Of a stretch of DNA of 64,000 nt, positions 7,901-17,567 are shown in pieces (the first letter of the stretch is position 1; the number at the start of each line of letters is the position of its first letter). This DNA comes from an uncultured Candidatus Saccharibacteria bacterium (GTDB lineage: Bacteria > Patescibacteriota > Saccharimonadia > Saccharimonadales > Saccharimonadaceae). Both the position numbers and the translations under genes were made by a program. The stretch is taken from contig CAMJSX010000003.1 in the NCBI GenBank assembly GCA_946408595.1, positions 32,613 through 96,612 of the forward strand. The letters are read 5' to 3'. The notes beneath the pieces were generated by a model. It worked only from the letters and a program-made list of their open reading frames with translations. It was not told where the DNA came from and did no database searches.

Positions 7901-10096
7901 ATGTTCAAACGAATTGTAAAGAGAGACGGAAAGATCGCCAAATTTGATCCCGAGAAAATTACCAATGCGATTGCAAAAGCTGGGTTGGCAACGGAAGAAT
8001 TCAAATATGATAGAGCAAAAGCTTTAACTGAGAAAGTATTAGAGCGCGCTGAAGAGCAAATTAAGGCTCGCACCCCAAATGTCGAGCAGATTCAGGATAT
8101 TGTAGAAGAAGTTTTGATGGACTCTTCATTCAAGAAAACCGCAAGAGCTTACATCCAATATCGTCAAGAACGTTCTCGTATTCGCGATGCCAAATCTGAT
8201 CTCATGATGATTTACCGTACCATTTCCCACGCGGACGCTTCAGAAGATTCCGATGTGAAGCGTTCAAATGCTAACGTCGATGGCAACTCCGCCATGGGCA
8301 AAATGCTCCAATTCGGCGCCGAAGGCTCGAAGGTGTTTGCCAAGACATTACTACTTCGCCCAGATATCGCAGCGGCTCATGATAATGGCGACATCCACAT
8401 TCACGATCTAGATTTCTATGCTACTGGTACCTTGACCTGCTGTCAATCAGACCCGTTTGTATTATTCGAAAATGGCGGGTTTAACACTGGTCACGGCCAT
8501 CTAAGAACACCAAATTCAATCAGTTCTTACGGTGCTTTGGCAGCAATTTTGCTCCAAGCCAACCAAAATGAACAACACGGTGGTCAATCTATTCCAAACT
8601 TTGATTATGCAATGGCGCCAGGCGTCAACAAATCCTTCAGAAAAGCCCTCAAGCGAAATCTCGATAAATACAACAAATTCACCAAGAAAAAGATTGAGCT
8701 AGATGTTAAAGACAGTTATGAATACGGCGACGATAAGAAATTAGAGAAGGCTAAGTGGCCACGCGAAGTTGTTGAAGCCGCCAACGAAGATGTCGAGCGC
8801 GAAACTTTGCAGGCTATGGAAGGCTTTGTCCACAACCTCAATACCATGCACTCACGTGCTGGTGCTCAGGTGCCATTTACTTCAATTAACTTCGGCACCG
8901 ACACCACACCATCTGGACGTTTGGTTTCTCTAGACTTACTCCAGGCCACCGAAAATGGTCTCGGCAAAGGTGAAACTCCAATCTTCCCAATCTCCATTTT
9001 CAAGGTTAAGGAAGGTATCAACTACAATCCAAAAGATCCTAATTACGACTTGTTCAAAAAAGCTATGGAAGTATCCGCCAAGCGTTTGTTCCCGAACTTC
9101 TGTTTCATCGATGCTCCATATAATCTCAAATATTACAAAAAAGGTGATTACCGCACCGAAATTGCCACCATGGGCTGCCGCACTCGCGTATTCTCCTCAG
9201 TTTTCCCAGAATCTGACGGCATCGTCACTGGTCGTGGCAACCTTTCCTTCACCACGGTCAATCTAGTCCGCATCGGTATCAAGCACGGCATTTGCCTCGG
9301 TGAAAGAAAAGAAGCTGACTGGGAAGGATTCTACAAAGAGTTAGACGAGAAGATGGACCTAGTAAGAGACGAGCTTCTCGAGCGCTTTGAATTCCAAGCC
9401 AACCAACACGTCAGAAACTTCCCATTCTTGATGGGCCAAGGCAACTGGTTCGGCTCTGAAAAGCTTGGTTGGAATGACACCTTGCGTGATGTGATTAAAC
9501 ACGGCACCTTATCAATTGGCTTTATCGGCCTAGCAGAAACCTTGGTAGCCATGACTGGCAAACACCACGGTGAAGATGAAGATGCCCGCGAGCTTGGTCT
9601 TGATATCATCACTCATATGCGTGAAAAATGTGACTCATATTGTAAGAAGCACAAACTAAACTTCTCACTTCTTGCCACCCCGGCAGAAGGTATCGCTGGT
9701 CGCTTCACCAAAATTGACCGCAAAGAATACGGCAAGATTAAAGGTGTCACTGACCGAGAATTCTACACTAACTCATTCCACGTGCCAGTCTACTATCCAA
9801 TTTCCGCTTTCGAAAAGATTGAAATTGAAGCACCATATCATAATCTCTGTAACGCTGGACATATTACTTACATTGAACTCGATGGCGATCCATCACAAAA
9901 TATCGCTGCCTTCGAATCCGTAATTCGCAAAATGCACGATTGTGGCATTGGCTACGGTTCAGTTAACCACCCAGTAGACCGCGATCCAGTCTGTGGATTC
10001 TCCGGCATCATCAAAGGTGAGCGCTGCCCACATTGTGGACGTCTCGAAGGTGATGTGCCATTTGAAAAAGTCTGTAGCTGCGCGAAAGGCAAATAA
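7901..10096 (+). CDS. nrdD: Anaerobic ribonucleoside-triphosphate reductase
   Basis: ATP-cone (VKRDGKIAKFDPEKI), class III core, C-terminal CGFSG glycyl-radical motif and CPHCG/CSC Zn site; SD GGAGG before ATG 7901. Confidence 0.95.
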   Translation: MFKRIVKRDGKIAKFDPEKITNAIAKAGLATEEFKYDRAKALTEKVLERAEEQIKARTPNVEQIQDIVEEVLMDSSFKKTARAYIQYRQERSRIRDAKSDLMMIYRTISHADASEDSDVKRSNANVDGNSAMGKMLQFGAEGSKVFAKTLLLRPDIAAAHDNGDIHIHDLDFYATGTLTCCQSDPFVLFENGGFNTGHGHLRTPNSISSYGALAAILLQANQNEQHGGQSIPNFDYAMAPGVNKSFRKALKRNLDKYNKFTKKKIELDVKDSYEYGDDKKLEKAKWPREVVEAANEDVERETLQAMEGFVHNLNTMHSRAGAQVPFTSINFGTDTTPSGRLVSLDLLQATENGLGKGETPIFPISIFKVKEGINYNPKDPNYDLFKKAMEVSAKRLFPNFCFIDAPYNLKYYKKGDYRTEIATMGCRTRVFSSVFPESDGIVTGRGNLSFTTVNLVRIGIKHGICLGERKEADWEGFYKELDEKMDLVRDELLERFEFQANQHVRNFPFLMGQGNWFGSEKLGWNDTLRDVIKHGTLSIGFIGLAETLVAMTGKHHGEDEDARELGLDIITHMREKCDSYCKKHKLNFSLLATPAEGIAGRFTKIDRKEYGKIKGVTDREFYTNSFHVPVYYPISAFEKIEIEAPYHNLCNAGHITYIELDGDPSQNIAAFESVIRKMHDCGIGYGSVNHPVDRDPVCGFSGIIKGERCPHCGRLEGDVPFEKVCSCAKGK

Positions 10097-10656
10097 TGGC
10101 AGAGAAAATTGATTGGGATAAATTAGCTGTGGAGCGAATGGGGGCCGCTCCACAGCCACCAAAAGGCATGATACGCCTCTCAGGCCCGCTAGAGCACGAT
10201 AACATCGTCAATGGCGATGGTCTTAGAGCAGTTATCTGGACTCAAGGATGTCCGAATCATTGTAAAGAATGTCAAAATCCAGAAACTTGGGACTACGAAG
10301 CCGGTTTTCTCGTCAGCACCAAAGAGATTTGTGAAAGATTAAAAGAGTTCAAAGGCCAAGCCGGATTAACCTTCTGTGGTGGCGAACCATTCGTCCAACC
10401 AGAAGCCTGTAAAGAGATTGCTGACTGGGTCCGCAAGAACTTAGGCTGGAATGTCTGGTCATTTTCAGGCTTTACCTATGAGCAAATCAAAAAAGCCGGT
10501 GGTGCACAGTGGGAATTTCTAAAATCTCTCGACGCCCTTATCGATGGTCCGTTTATCATTGGTCTGAAGGATTTAAGTCTCAGATATCGTGGTTCCAAAA
10601 ACCAAAGACTACTCCATCTTGAATATAAAACAGGCAAGATTTTAAAGATTGAATAA
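10096..10656 (+). CDS. nrdG: Anaerobic RNR activating radical-SAM protein
   Basis: CPNHCKECQNPETW (CxxxCxxC); overlaps nrdD stop. Confidence 0.95.
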   Translation: MAEKIDWDKLAVERMGAAPQPPKGMIRLSGPLEHDNIVNGDGLRAVIWTQGCPNHCKECQNPETWDYEAGFLVSTKEICERLKEFKGQAGLTFCGGEPFVQPEACKEIADWVRKNLGWNVWSFSGFTYEQIKKAGGAQWEFLKSLDALIDGPFIIGLKDLSLRYRGSKNQRLLHLEYKTGKILKIE

Positions 10657-10702
10657 CGTACATCGTGATATAATATTAATAGCAAGTAAGTAATGGAGGA
10701 AT

Positions 10703-11557
10703 ATGGAGAGTCTAAATATGTTCACGGTGACTCCTATGAGTCAACGAATTGAACTAAAGCCTGGCGAAACATACAAAGGTTCGATTACCGTAGTAAACCC
10801 CGACAATGCAGAAAGTGATTTTACATATAAAGCCGAGATTTCATCATATGGCGTAGTTGGAGAAGGCTATAATGTAGATTTCTTAACGTCGACCGAGCAT
10901 ACACAAATTACCAAATGGATCACGATTGAAAATCCAACTGGAGTAGTCAAACCAAATGAATCAGTTAAGATTAATTTCAGCATTAAAGTCCCAGAGACGG
11001 CTCCAGCCGGTGGTCAATACGCGGCTATTTTAATTAGCTCAGCCGATGATGGCACTAGCAGCGACGGTCTAGCAGTCAAAAACATTTTTGAAATGGCCAG
11101 CTTAATCTATGCCGGTGTTGATGGCGAGACTGATCGTAAAGGTGAAATTCTCGAAAACAATGTCCCAGGATATGTCACCGCCGTTCCAATTCAGGTCAGC
11201 GCTAAAGTGACAAATGAAGGCAAAGTCCATGAAATCGCCAAAGTTGCCCTTGAGGTAAAGAGCGTCTTCTCATCTAAAGCGATTTATCCAACAGAAGGCG
11301 AAAGTGGCATCATTGAAGAAGTCATCATGCCAGATACTACCAGAGCAATGAGCCGAAACATTGAAGGTATTTCTCCACTAGGTATTTATAACGTTACACA
11401 AACAGTCACTTATATGGGCAACGTCTTAACCACCCAAAAACTAGTAGTCGCCTGCCCAATTTGGTTCTTAGTATTAGTTGTTCTAACCGTAAGCGCTATT
11501 ATCTTCTCAATTGTGAAATCCATTAAGAAACATCGCAGTAAAAAAGAAGTATTTTAA
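10703..11557 (+). CDS. DUF916-like Ig-fold protein with C-terminal TM helix
   Basis: ELKPGETYKGSITVVNP, PAGGQYAAI and C-terminal hydrophobic helix plus basic tail. Confidence 0.55.
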   Translation: MESLNMFTVTPMSQRIELKPGETYKGSITVVNPDNAESDFTYKAEISSYGVVGEGYNVDFLTSTEHTQITKWITIENPTGVVKPNESVKINFSIKVPETAPAGGQYAAILISSADDGTSSDGLAVKNIFEMASLIYAGVDGETDRKGEILENNVPGYVTAVPIQVSAKVTNEGKVHEIAKVALEVKSVFSSKAIYPTEGESGIIEEVIMPDTTRAMSRNIEGISPLGIYNVTQTVTYMGNVLTTQKLVVACPIWFLVLVVLTVSAIIFSIVKSIKKHRSKKEVF

Positions 11558-12624
11558 TGATCTATTTAGACTATGCAGCCACGGCGCCTCTTTTGCCAGA
11601 AGTGTTAGATGCTATGCACGGCGCAGAAAAAGAGCTTTTTGCTAACGCATCGGCGCTTCATACGCCAGGGCATTTGGCAAAAAATGAAATTGAAAAATGT
11701 CGTGAGCTCCTAGCCAAGATAGTTCATGCCGAACCAGAAGAAATCATATTCACTTCCAGCGCCTCCGAAGCAAACAACACAGTAATTCGTACTTTCGAAG
11801 GGTGTCAAATTGAAACATCACCCTTAGAACACCATTCAATTATTGAAACTGCCAAGATATATGGCGGCAAAAAGCTACCCAAATTATATTCTTATATGTT
11901 GGCCAATAATGAAACAGGTGAATTTCTGAAACTGCCATCAAAAAAAGAAGGTGAGTATTTGCATTCCGATTTAACTCAAGTACTAGGCAAAATGCCAATC
12001 GATGTAAAAGGGCTAGGACTAGACTATGCGACATTTTCAGCTCACAAAATTGGTGGTCCAGTCGGCGTAGGCGCTCTATATGTTAAAAATGGAGCACCAT
12101 TTAAACCCCTAATCATTGGCGGTAATCAAGAGAAAAAACGTCGTGGTAGCACGTACAATACTATCGGGATTGTTGGCTTCAAAGCAGCATTAGAATATAT
12201 TGAAAAAAATCGTACCTGGGAAAAATATGACCACGAAATACGTGAACTTCGGGATACTTTAGCAAAACGCATTTTATCAGAAATTCCAGGCAGCAGCCTA
12301 AATACAGAAATCGACAAAGATAAATCGCTACCAAATATTCTAAACGCTTCTTTCGCTGCGGCCGAAGGTGAATCAATTCAACTATATCTAGATGCCGAAG
12401 GAATTATTGTTTCAACTGGTTCAGCCTGTGCAGCAGGTGACATTAAACCTTCACACGTTTTAATGGCCAAGACCGGTGACGCTGAGGTAGCGCATTCATC
12501 AATTAGATTTTCATTTGGGCCAGCAAATACCATGAAAGATGTCGAAAAAGTAATGGATGTATTGCCGGGTATTATTGCAAAATTACAAGGTATGAGTACA
12601 ATTAAAATGAAGGATATAAAATGA
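11557..12624 (+). CDS. iscS: Cysteine desulfurase (NifS/IscS type)
   Basis: YLDYAATAP, SAHKIGGPVGVGALY, STGSACAAG; adjacent iscU. Confidence 0.9.
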   Translation: MIYLDYAATAPLLPEVLDAMHGAEKELFANASALHTPGHLAKNEIEKCRELLAKIVHAEPEEIIFTSSASEANNTVIRTFEGCQIETSPLEHHSIIETAKIYGGKKLPKLYSYMLANNETGEFLKLPSKKEGEYLHSDLTQVLGKMPIDVKGLGLDYATFSAHKIGGPVGVGALYVKNGAPFKPLIIGGNQEKKRRGSTYNTIGIVGFKAALEYIEKNRTWEKYDHEIRELRDTLAKRILSEIPGSSLNTEIDKDKSLPNILNASFAAAEGESIQLYLDAEGIIVSTGSACAAGDIKPSHVLMAKTGDAEVAHSSIRFSFGPANTMKDVEKVMDVLPGIIAKLQGMSTIKMKDIK

Positions 12625-13034
12625 GTGACGGTAAAACCGAAGAACAAGACTGGGTTTATTCTGACATCGTAAAAGATCATTTTTTAAACCCACGAAATTT
12701 TCTAATGGGAAATGAATCTAATTTTAAGTACGATGCCATGGGGCTAGTAGGCAATCCAATCTGTGGCGACCAGATGAAAATGTATATTAAAGTGCAAGAT
12801 GATAAAATCGTCGATATCCGTTGGAAAACTTATGGCTGCGCTTCGGCCATTGCCTCAACGTCTGCCTTATCAGAACTTGCTAAGGGAAAGACCTTGGATG
12901 ACGCGCTTTTAATCTCGGCTAAAGATATTGATAACTACTTAGGCAATTTACCAAAGCATAAATTTCACTGTTCAATATTAGGGCATGATGCTCTTCGTGA
13001 TGCAATTAATAATTATAGGAGTAATAAAAAATGA
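12621..13034 (+). CDS. iscU: IscU/NifU-like Fe-S scaffold
   Basis: GNPICGDQM, KTYGCASAIASTS, HKFHCSILG. Confidence 0.9.
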   Translation: MSDGKTEEQDWVYSDIVKDHFLNPRNFLMGNESNFKYDAMGLVGNPICGDQMKMYIKVQDDKIVDIRWKTYGCASAIASTSALSELAKGKTLDDALLISAKDIDNYLGNLPKHKFHCSILGHDALRDAINNYRSNKK

Positions 13035-13810
13035 AAATCGCGATTATGGGTGCTGGAGCGTTTGGAACGGCTCTTGGTGGGATTCTAGCCGACAAAGGTT
13101 ATGATATCGATTATTATGACTCTAAATTTGAGCACGAAAGTCTATCCGATGTATTAAAAGGTGCTAAGTATATTCTACTTGCAGTACCATCTAAATCTGC
13201 ACCATATGTATTACCATACTTACCAAAAAACGTCCCGCTCATCGTAGCAACTAAAGGTATTTTATCAGACAAGACCTTTGCTGGTTTCAAAGATTATATG
13301 GTCTTATCTGGCCCAGGTTTTGCCGATGATATCAAAGCCGGCAAGAAGACTAAACTCACCGCGACCGATCAAAGAGTAATTGATATGTTTGAGACAGATT
13401 ATCTCACATTTGACTATACAACTGATGAACGTGGCGTTTTAATGTGTGGCGCACTTAAAAATGTTTACGCAATCCTCGCTGGTATTCTCGGTTTGAAGCG
13501 AGATACTGATGCTTGGCGAGAATTCGTATTTGAAGTGGCAGATGAAATGAGGAGTATTCTAGCCTATAACGGGGCTGAGGCCAAAACTGTTGATCTAGTA
13601 TGTGGTATCGGCGACTTGAAACTAACCTGTGGTTATCCATCTAGAAACTACGAATTTGGAGATTTACTAAGAGGTGATCCAAATTATCAACCAGAAAAAA
13701 CCGTTGAAGGAGTTAGCGCCCTGAAAAAAATCAAACGGAATGAAATAGTCTTACCAGAAAACCTACCGCATCTGGATGATCTAATCTCACGGAGTGAAAA
13801 ATGGGCCTAA
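13031..13810 (+). CDS. gpsA: NAD(P)H-dependent glycerol-3-phosphate dehydrogenase
   Basis: IMGAGAFGTALGGILADKG; LSGPGFADDI; LKNVYAILAG; GIGDLKLTC. Confidence 0.9.
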   Translation: MKIAIMGAGAFGTALGGILADKGYDIDYYDSKFEHESLSDVLKGAKYILLAVPSKSAPYVLPYLPKNVPLIVATKGILSDKTFAGFKDYMVLSGPGFADDIKAGKKTKLTATDQRVIDMFETDYLTFDYTTDERGVLMCGALKNVYAILAGILGLKRDTDAWREFVFEVADEMRSILAYNGAEAKTVDLVCGIGDLKLTCGYPSRNYEFGDLLRGDPNYQPEKTVEGVSALKKIKRNEIVLPENLPHLDDLISRSEKWA

Positions 13811-16800
13811 ACGAAGGACAGAAAAGAGCGGTAGAGTATCTAGACGGTCCGCTCCTTGTCTTAGCCGGTCCAGGCACAGGTAAAACCCAGTTACTATCCG
13901 AAAAAGTAGCATATATATTAAAAAACACTGATACAAACCCAGAAAATATTTTGTGTTTAACTTTTACTGAAAGCGGTGCCAAAAATATGCGCGAGCGCTT
14001 GAAAGCCATCGTAGGCAAAGATGGAATGAAGGTAAATATTGGTACCTACCATGCATTTGGCCAAGACATCTTAGCTCAGTACAAAAATTACGCCGATGAT
14101 TACAATCGAAAACTCGACGCAGCCATAGACGAGGTGATGCAATATAAAATCATCAAATCACTGCAAGATAAGTTGCCAGGAAACGATATTTTAAGAGGAG
14201 ATAAAGTAAAAGATATCATTTCCGTCATTTCCGAGGCTAAAACAGCCAACCTGACGGCAGATGATTTATTGAAAATCGCCAAACAAAATTTCGAAGATTC
14301 AGCTGTGTTGTCAGAAGTAATCTCACCGTTCTTGCTACAGGTAGTACCACGCAAATTTAAGGAATCATTAGAAAACGCCTATCAACCGATCTATGAACTT
14401 CTCAAAAATCACGAAAATGATAAACCGATATTAAAAAAAATTGAACGCTCCATCGCGGTACTTGCACGAGAATTAAAACAAGCAATTGTTCTCGCAGAAG
14501 AATCAGAGAGTATTGCACCGCTCACTAAATGGCGAAATGATAATTTCGAAAAAGACAGTAAAGGGAATTACTGCCTAAAAGATAGAATTGCTAACAAAAA
14601 ATTATTGTCCTTAGGCCAAATGATGCTCGAATACGAATCATTTCTCGCTGAACATGGTCTATTTGATTTTGATGATATGATAGAGGAAGCAGCTAAGGCT
14701 CTACAAAACAATGATGGCTTTAGAATGACCTTGCAAGAACGCTACCAGTATATATTATTAGACGAATTTCAAGATACCAACCCATCACAATTCGAGATAG
14801 TTAAACAGCTTACCGATTACGAAAAGCCGATGATTATGGCAGTTGGAGATGACGACCAGGCAATCTATGAATTCCAAGGAGCCATGAGCTCTAATTTGAC
14901 AGATTATCAAAAACATTATAAAGCTGAGGTCATGGCCCTAACGGAAAATTACCGTAGTACACAAGAGATTTTAGATTTTTCGCATCATATTATTGAGCAG
15001 GCGCCTGACCGATTTGGCGACAAAGAACTAGTAGCTCACAAAAGCGCACCAAAATCATCCCAGATCTACCGCTATGAATTTAATTCCTCAGACCTAGAGT
15101 TTGGTTTTATCGCCGATAAAATTGCCGAACTAATTAAAAGTGGTGTTAAACAAAGCGAAATTGCCGTCATCTCATACAAATCGAAATATTTTGAACCGCT
15201 ACTACCATATCTAAAAGCACACGATGAAATCAAGATTGCCTACGAAAAGCGCGATAACTTGTTCGAAGACACTAGAATTCATCAGTTACTAGCCCTTGCT
15301 AGATTTGTAGACGAAATCGCGAGCGAAACCAAACCAACCGTGCAAATCATGGAAGTATTATCCTTCCCATTCTTTGAGCTACCAATGCTTGACGTTTTGA
15401 AACTCGCCGCACATGCTAAAGCAGAAAGACGGACTATATTTGACTGCCTAATGGAAACGGAAGATCCAAAATTAAAAACCGTAGCCGAAAAAATTGCCGA
15501 ATTGATTAAGGAATCCTTCAGCGAAACTCTAACAGGGATGCTCGGATATTTTACGACATTAATGAAAATCGATAAACTCGATGAATATGATAGGTTTTTG
15601 TACTATGAAAACTTGGCAGCATTAAGAGGTAAGCTAATCAAACATTTTGGCGACAAATCATTGAAACTCCACGATCTTATTGAAATGGTTGACGATTACG
15701 AAGCCGCCGAAATGCCGCTAAATTCTTCAAGCCCATATCGCGAGGCAGACGAAGCTGTCCAAATACTGACTGCTCACAAAGCAAAAGGCCTAGAATTTGA
15801 ATACGTCTTCATTATTTCAGCTGATCACACGGCGTGGGGTAAAGGAAAGGGCAATAATACCTTCTTAAGTCTTCCTAAAAACCTCATTCAAATCAGGCAT
15901 ACCGGCATCACAGATAGCGAAAGATTAAGAGTGCTATATGTAGCGTTAACGCGAGCAAAAAGTGCACTATATATTACTAATTCGCTGTATGATTTTGATG
16001 GTAAAAGCCCAGAACGGCTAGAATACCTAGAAGAATACGTCAAAAAGGACGAAAGCGGGAAAGAAAGCATCGTCTCGCCATTCTTACCAACAAATTATGT
16101 AAAAACAATTGAAGTAAACCAAGATTATGCCAAACATGAAAAAGATATTAAAAACTGGCTAGCGGCTTACATAGCCAAAACGCCAGACATGCGTGAATTT
16201 TACAAGAATAAAATGTCGAACTTTAAAATGTCCGCATCGGCATTAACGAATTTCGTAGATATTATATATGGTGGCCCACAATCATTCTTCGAAAGATATG
16301 TCTTGGGCGCGCCAAGTGGGCCAGAAACCTGGCCATTGATGCTCGGTAATCTAATGCACGCCACATTTGAAGAAGTTACTAATAATAATCTATCCGACGA
16401 AAAAGCAGTACAATTCTATCTAGCGGCCGTAGAAAAATACGACGCCAAAGAAGAAGATAAGAAAATATTACGCGACAAAGGCGTTATCAACCTCGAACTT
16501 GACTTAAAACAATTTGGGGACATTATTCGTAACGGTCTTGCTGAACTAAACTTCTACGCTGATAAAATAGCAGTGGAAGGTGTACCAGTCACAGGGAAGA
16601 TCGACCATATCGTCATCGATGAAAAGAATAAAACTATCGAAATATATGATTACAAAACCGGTGGCTATCATCCTGAAAAATGGCAAACTATGCCAAACCT
16701 ATATGGCTACATGTTGCAATTAGAATTTTATAAACTACTCCTCAACAATTCCATCAAGTATCGCGACTATAAAGTCACTAAAGGCCATATTCTATTTGTC

Positions 16801-17013
16801 ATGCAAGATAAGTATGAAGAAGTACACGATAAAGAATATGAATTCAACAAAGAAGATGAAACAGAATTCATGAAATTATTAAAGGCGATCTATCACCAAG
16901 CCACCACACTAGAGTTTCTTGATGACAAATCTCTATTTGTCGAAGCCGACAAGAGAAATACCATGAAAAATGTCCACGAATTCATCGAGCTTTTGCTTGC
17001 AAAATCTAGCTAA
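13801..17013 (+). CDS. UvrD/PcrA-type superfamily 1 helicase with C-terminal PD-(D/E)XK nuclease domain
   Basis: GPGTGKTQLL, DEFQDTNPSQ, VLYVALTRAK; C-terminal GKIDHIVID...IYDYKTG. Confidence 0.93.
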   Translation: MGLNEGQKRAVEYLDGPLLVLAGPGTGKTQLLSEKVAYILKNTDTNPENILCLTFTESGAKNMRERLKAIVGKDGMKVNIGTYHAFGQDILAQYKNYADDYNRKLDAAIDEVMQYKIIKSLQDKLPGNDILRGDKVKDIISVISEAKTANLTADDLLKIAKQNFEDSAVLSEVISPFLLQVVPRKFKESLENAYQPIYELLKNHENDKPILKKIERSIAVLARELKQAIVLAEESESIAPLTKWRNDNFEKDSKGNYCLKDRIANKKLLSLGQMMLEYESFLAEHGLFDFDDMIEEAAKALQNNDGFRMTLQERYQYILLDEFQDTNPSQFEIVKQLTDYEKPMIMAVGDDDQAIYEFQGAMSSNLTDYQKHYKAEVMALTENYRSTQEILDFSHHIIEQAPDRFGDKELVAHKSAPKSSQIYRYEFNSSDLEFGFIADKIAELIKSGVKQSEIAVISYKSKYFEPLLPYLKAHDEIKIAYEKRDNLFEDTRIHQLLALARFVDEIASETKPTVQIMEVLSFPFFELPMLDVLKLAAHAKAERRTIFDCLMETEDPKLKTVAEKIAELIKESFSETLTGMLGYFTTLMKIDKLDEYDRFLYYENLAALRGKLIKHFGDKSLKLHDLIEMVDDYEAAEMPLNSSSPYREADEAVQILTAHKAKGLEFEYVFIISADHTAWGKGKGNNTFLSLPKNLIQIRHTGITDSERLRVLYVALTRAKSALYITNSLYDFDGKSPERLEYLEEYVKKDESGKESIVSPFLPTNYVKTIEVNQDYAKHEKDIKNWLAAYIAKTPDMREFYKNKMSNFKMSASALTNFVDIIYGGPQSFFERYVLGAPSGPETWPLMLGNLMHATFEEVTNNNLSDEKAVQFYLAAVEKYDAKEEDKKILRDKGVINLELDLKQFGDIIRNGLAELNFYADKIAVEGVPVTGKIDHIVIDEKNKTIEIYDYKTGGYHPEKWQTMPNLYGYMLQLEFYKLLLNNSIKYRDYKVTKGHILFVMQDKYEEVHDKEYEFNKEDETEFMKLLKAIYHQATTLEFLDDKSLFVEADKRNTMKNVHEFIELLLAKSS

Positions 17014-17079
17014 AAATCTTATAATACTGCTAAATTTCGCACAGCGAAATAAATCGTACTTTGAAAGGGGGTGGCATGA

Positions 17080-17259
17080 TTGACTTGGTCATGTCCAAGA
17101 TGTGGAAAGGTTTTCCTTTCCGAAAAGGCACGCGATAGCCATGTCGCAGAGTGTGGATTAGGCTATAAGCCTAAGAAATGCTACCACTGTGATGGCACCG
17201 GATATGATGTCTGGCGTCGCAAGTGTATCTACTGTGGAGGTAGCGGCAAGCTACCGTAA
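17080..17259 (+). CDS. 59-aa zinc-finger/zinc-ribbon microprotein (TTG start; not in the ORF track)
   Basis: Frame TTG..TAA encodes (M)TWSCPRCGKVFLSEKARDSHVAECGLGYKPKKCYHCDGTGYDVWRRKCIYCGGSGKLP; GAAAGGGGG SD upstream; terminator just downstream. Confidence 0.7.
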   Translation: MTWSCPRCGKVFLSEKARDSHVAECGLGYKPKKCYHCDGTGYDVWRRKCIYCGGSGKLP

Positions 17260-17268
17260 TTTACCCCA

Positions 17269-17298
17269 GGCAAGGTAATAAACCTTGCCATTTTTTTT
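17269..17298 (+). terminator. Intrinsic terminator
   Basis: GGCAAGG-TAATAAA-CCTTGCC A T8. Confidence 0.9.
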
Positions 17299-17324
17299 AT
17301 TCTGTGGTAAAATAAATGCTAATT

Positions 17325-17534
17325 ATGGCAAAGAAGAATAATACCAAACGCAAACTCGTTGGTCTCGTTTCGGAAGAATCGGGTGTTCGTGCTTACTATA
17401 CCAAAAAGAATACGATGAATACTCCAGATAAACTATCTCTCAAGAAGTATGATCCAATTCTTAGAAAACACGTAGTATTCACGGAAACCAAGAAAAATCT
17501 TGGCCGCAACGAAGTCAAAGAGAAGAAACGCTAA
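17325..17534 (+). CDS. rpmG: 50S ribosomal protein L33 (cysteine-free form)
   Basis: Small basic protein ending [18 protein letters not shown]; start at [10 protein letters not shown]. Confidence 0.85.
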   Translation: MAKKNNTKRKLVGLVSEESGVRAYYTKKNTMNTPDKLSLKKYDPILRKHVVFTETKKNLGRNEVKEKKR

Positions 17535-17567
17535 AAATAATCCCTCCAAGAGGGGTTATTTTTTTAA
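17535..17567 (+). terminator. Intrinsic terminator of rpmG
   Basis: AATAATCCCTC-CAAG-AGGGGTTATT T-run. Confidence 0.85.
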
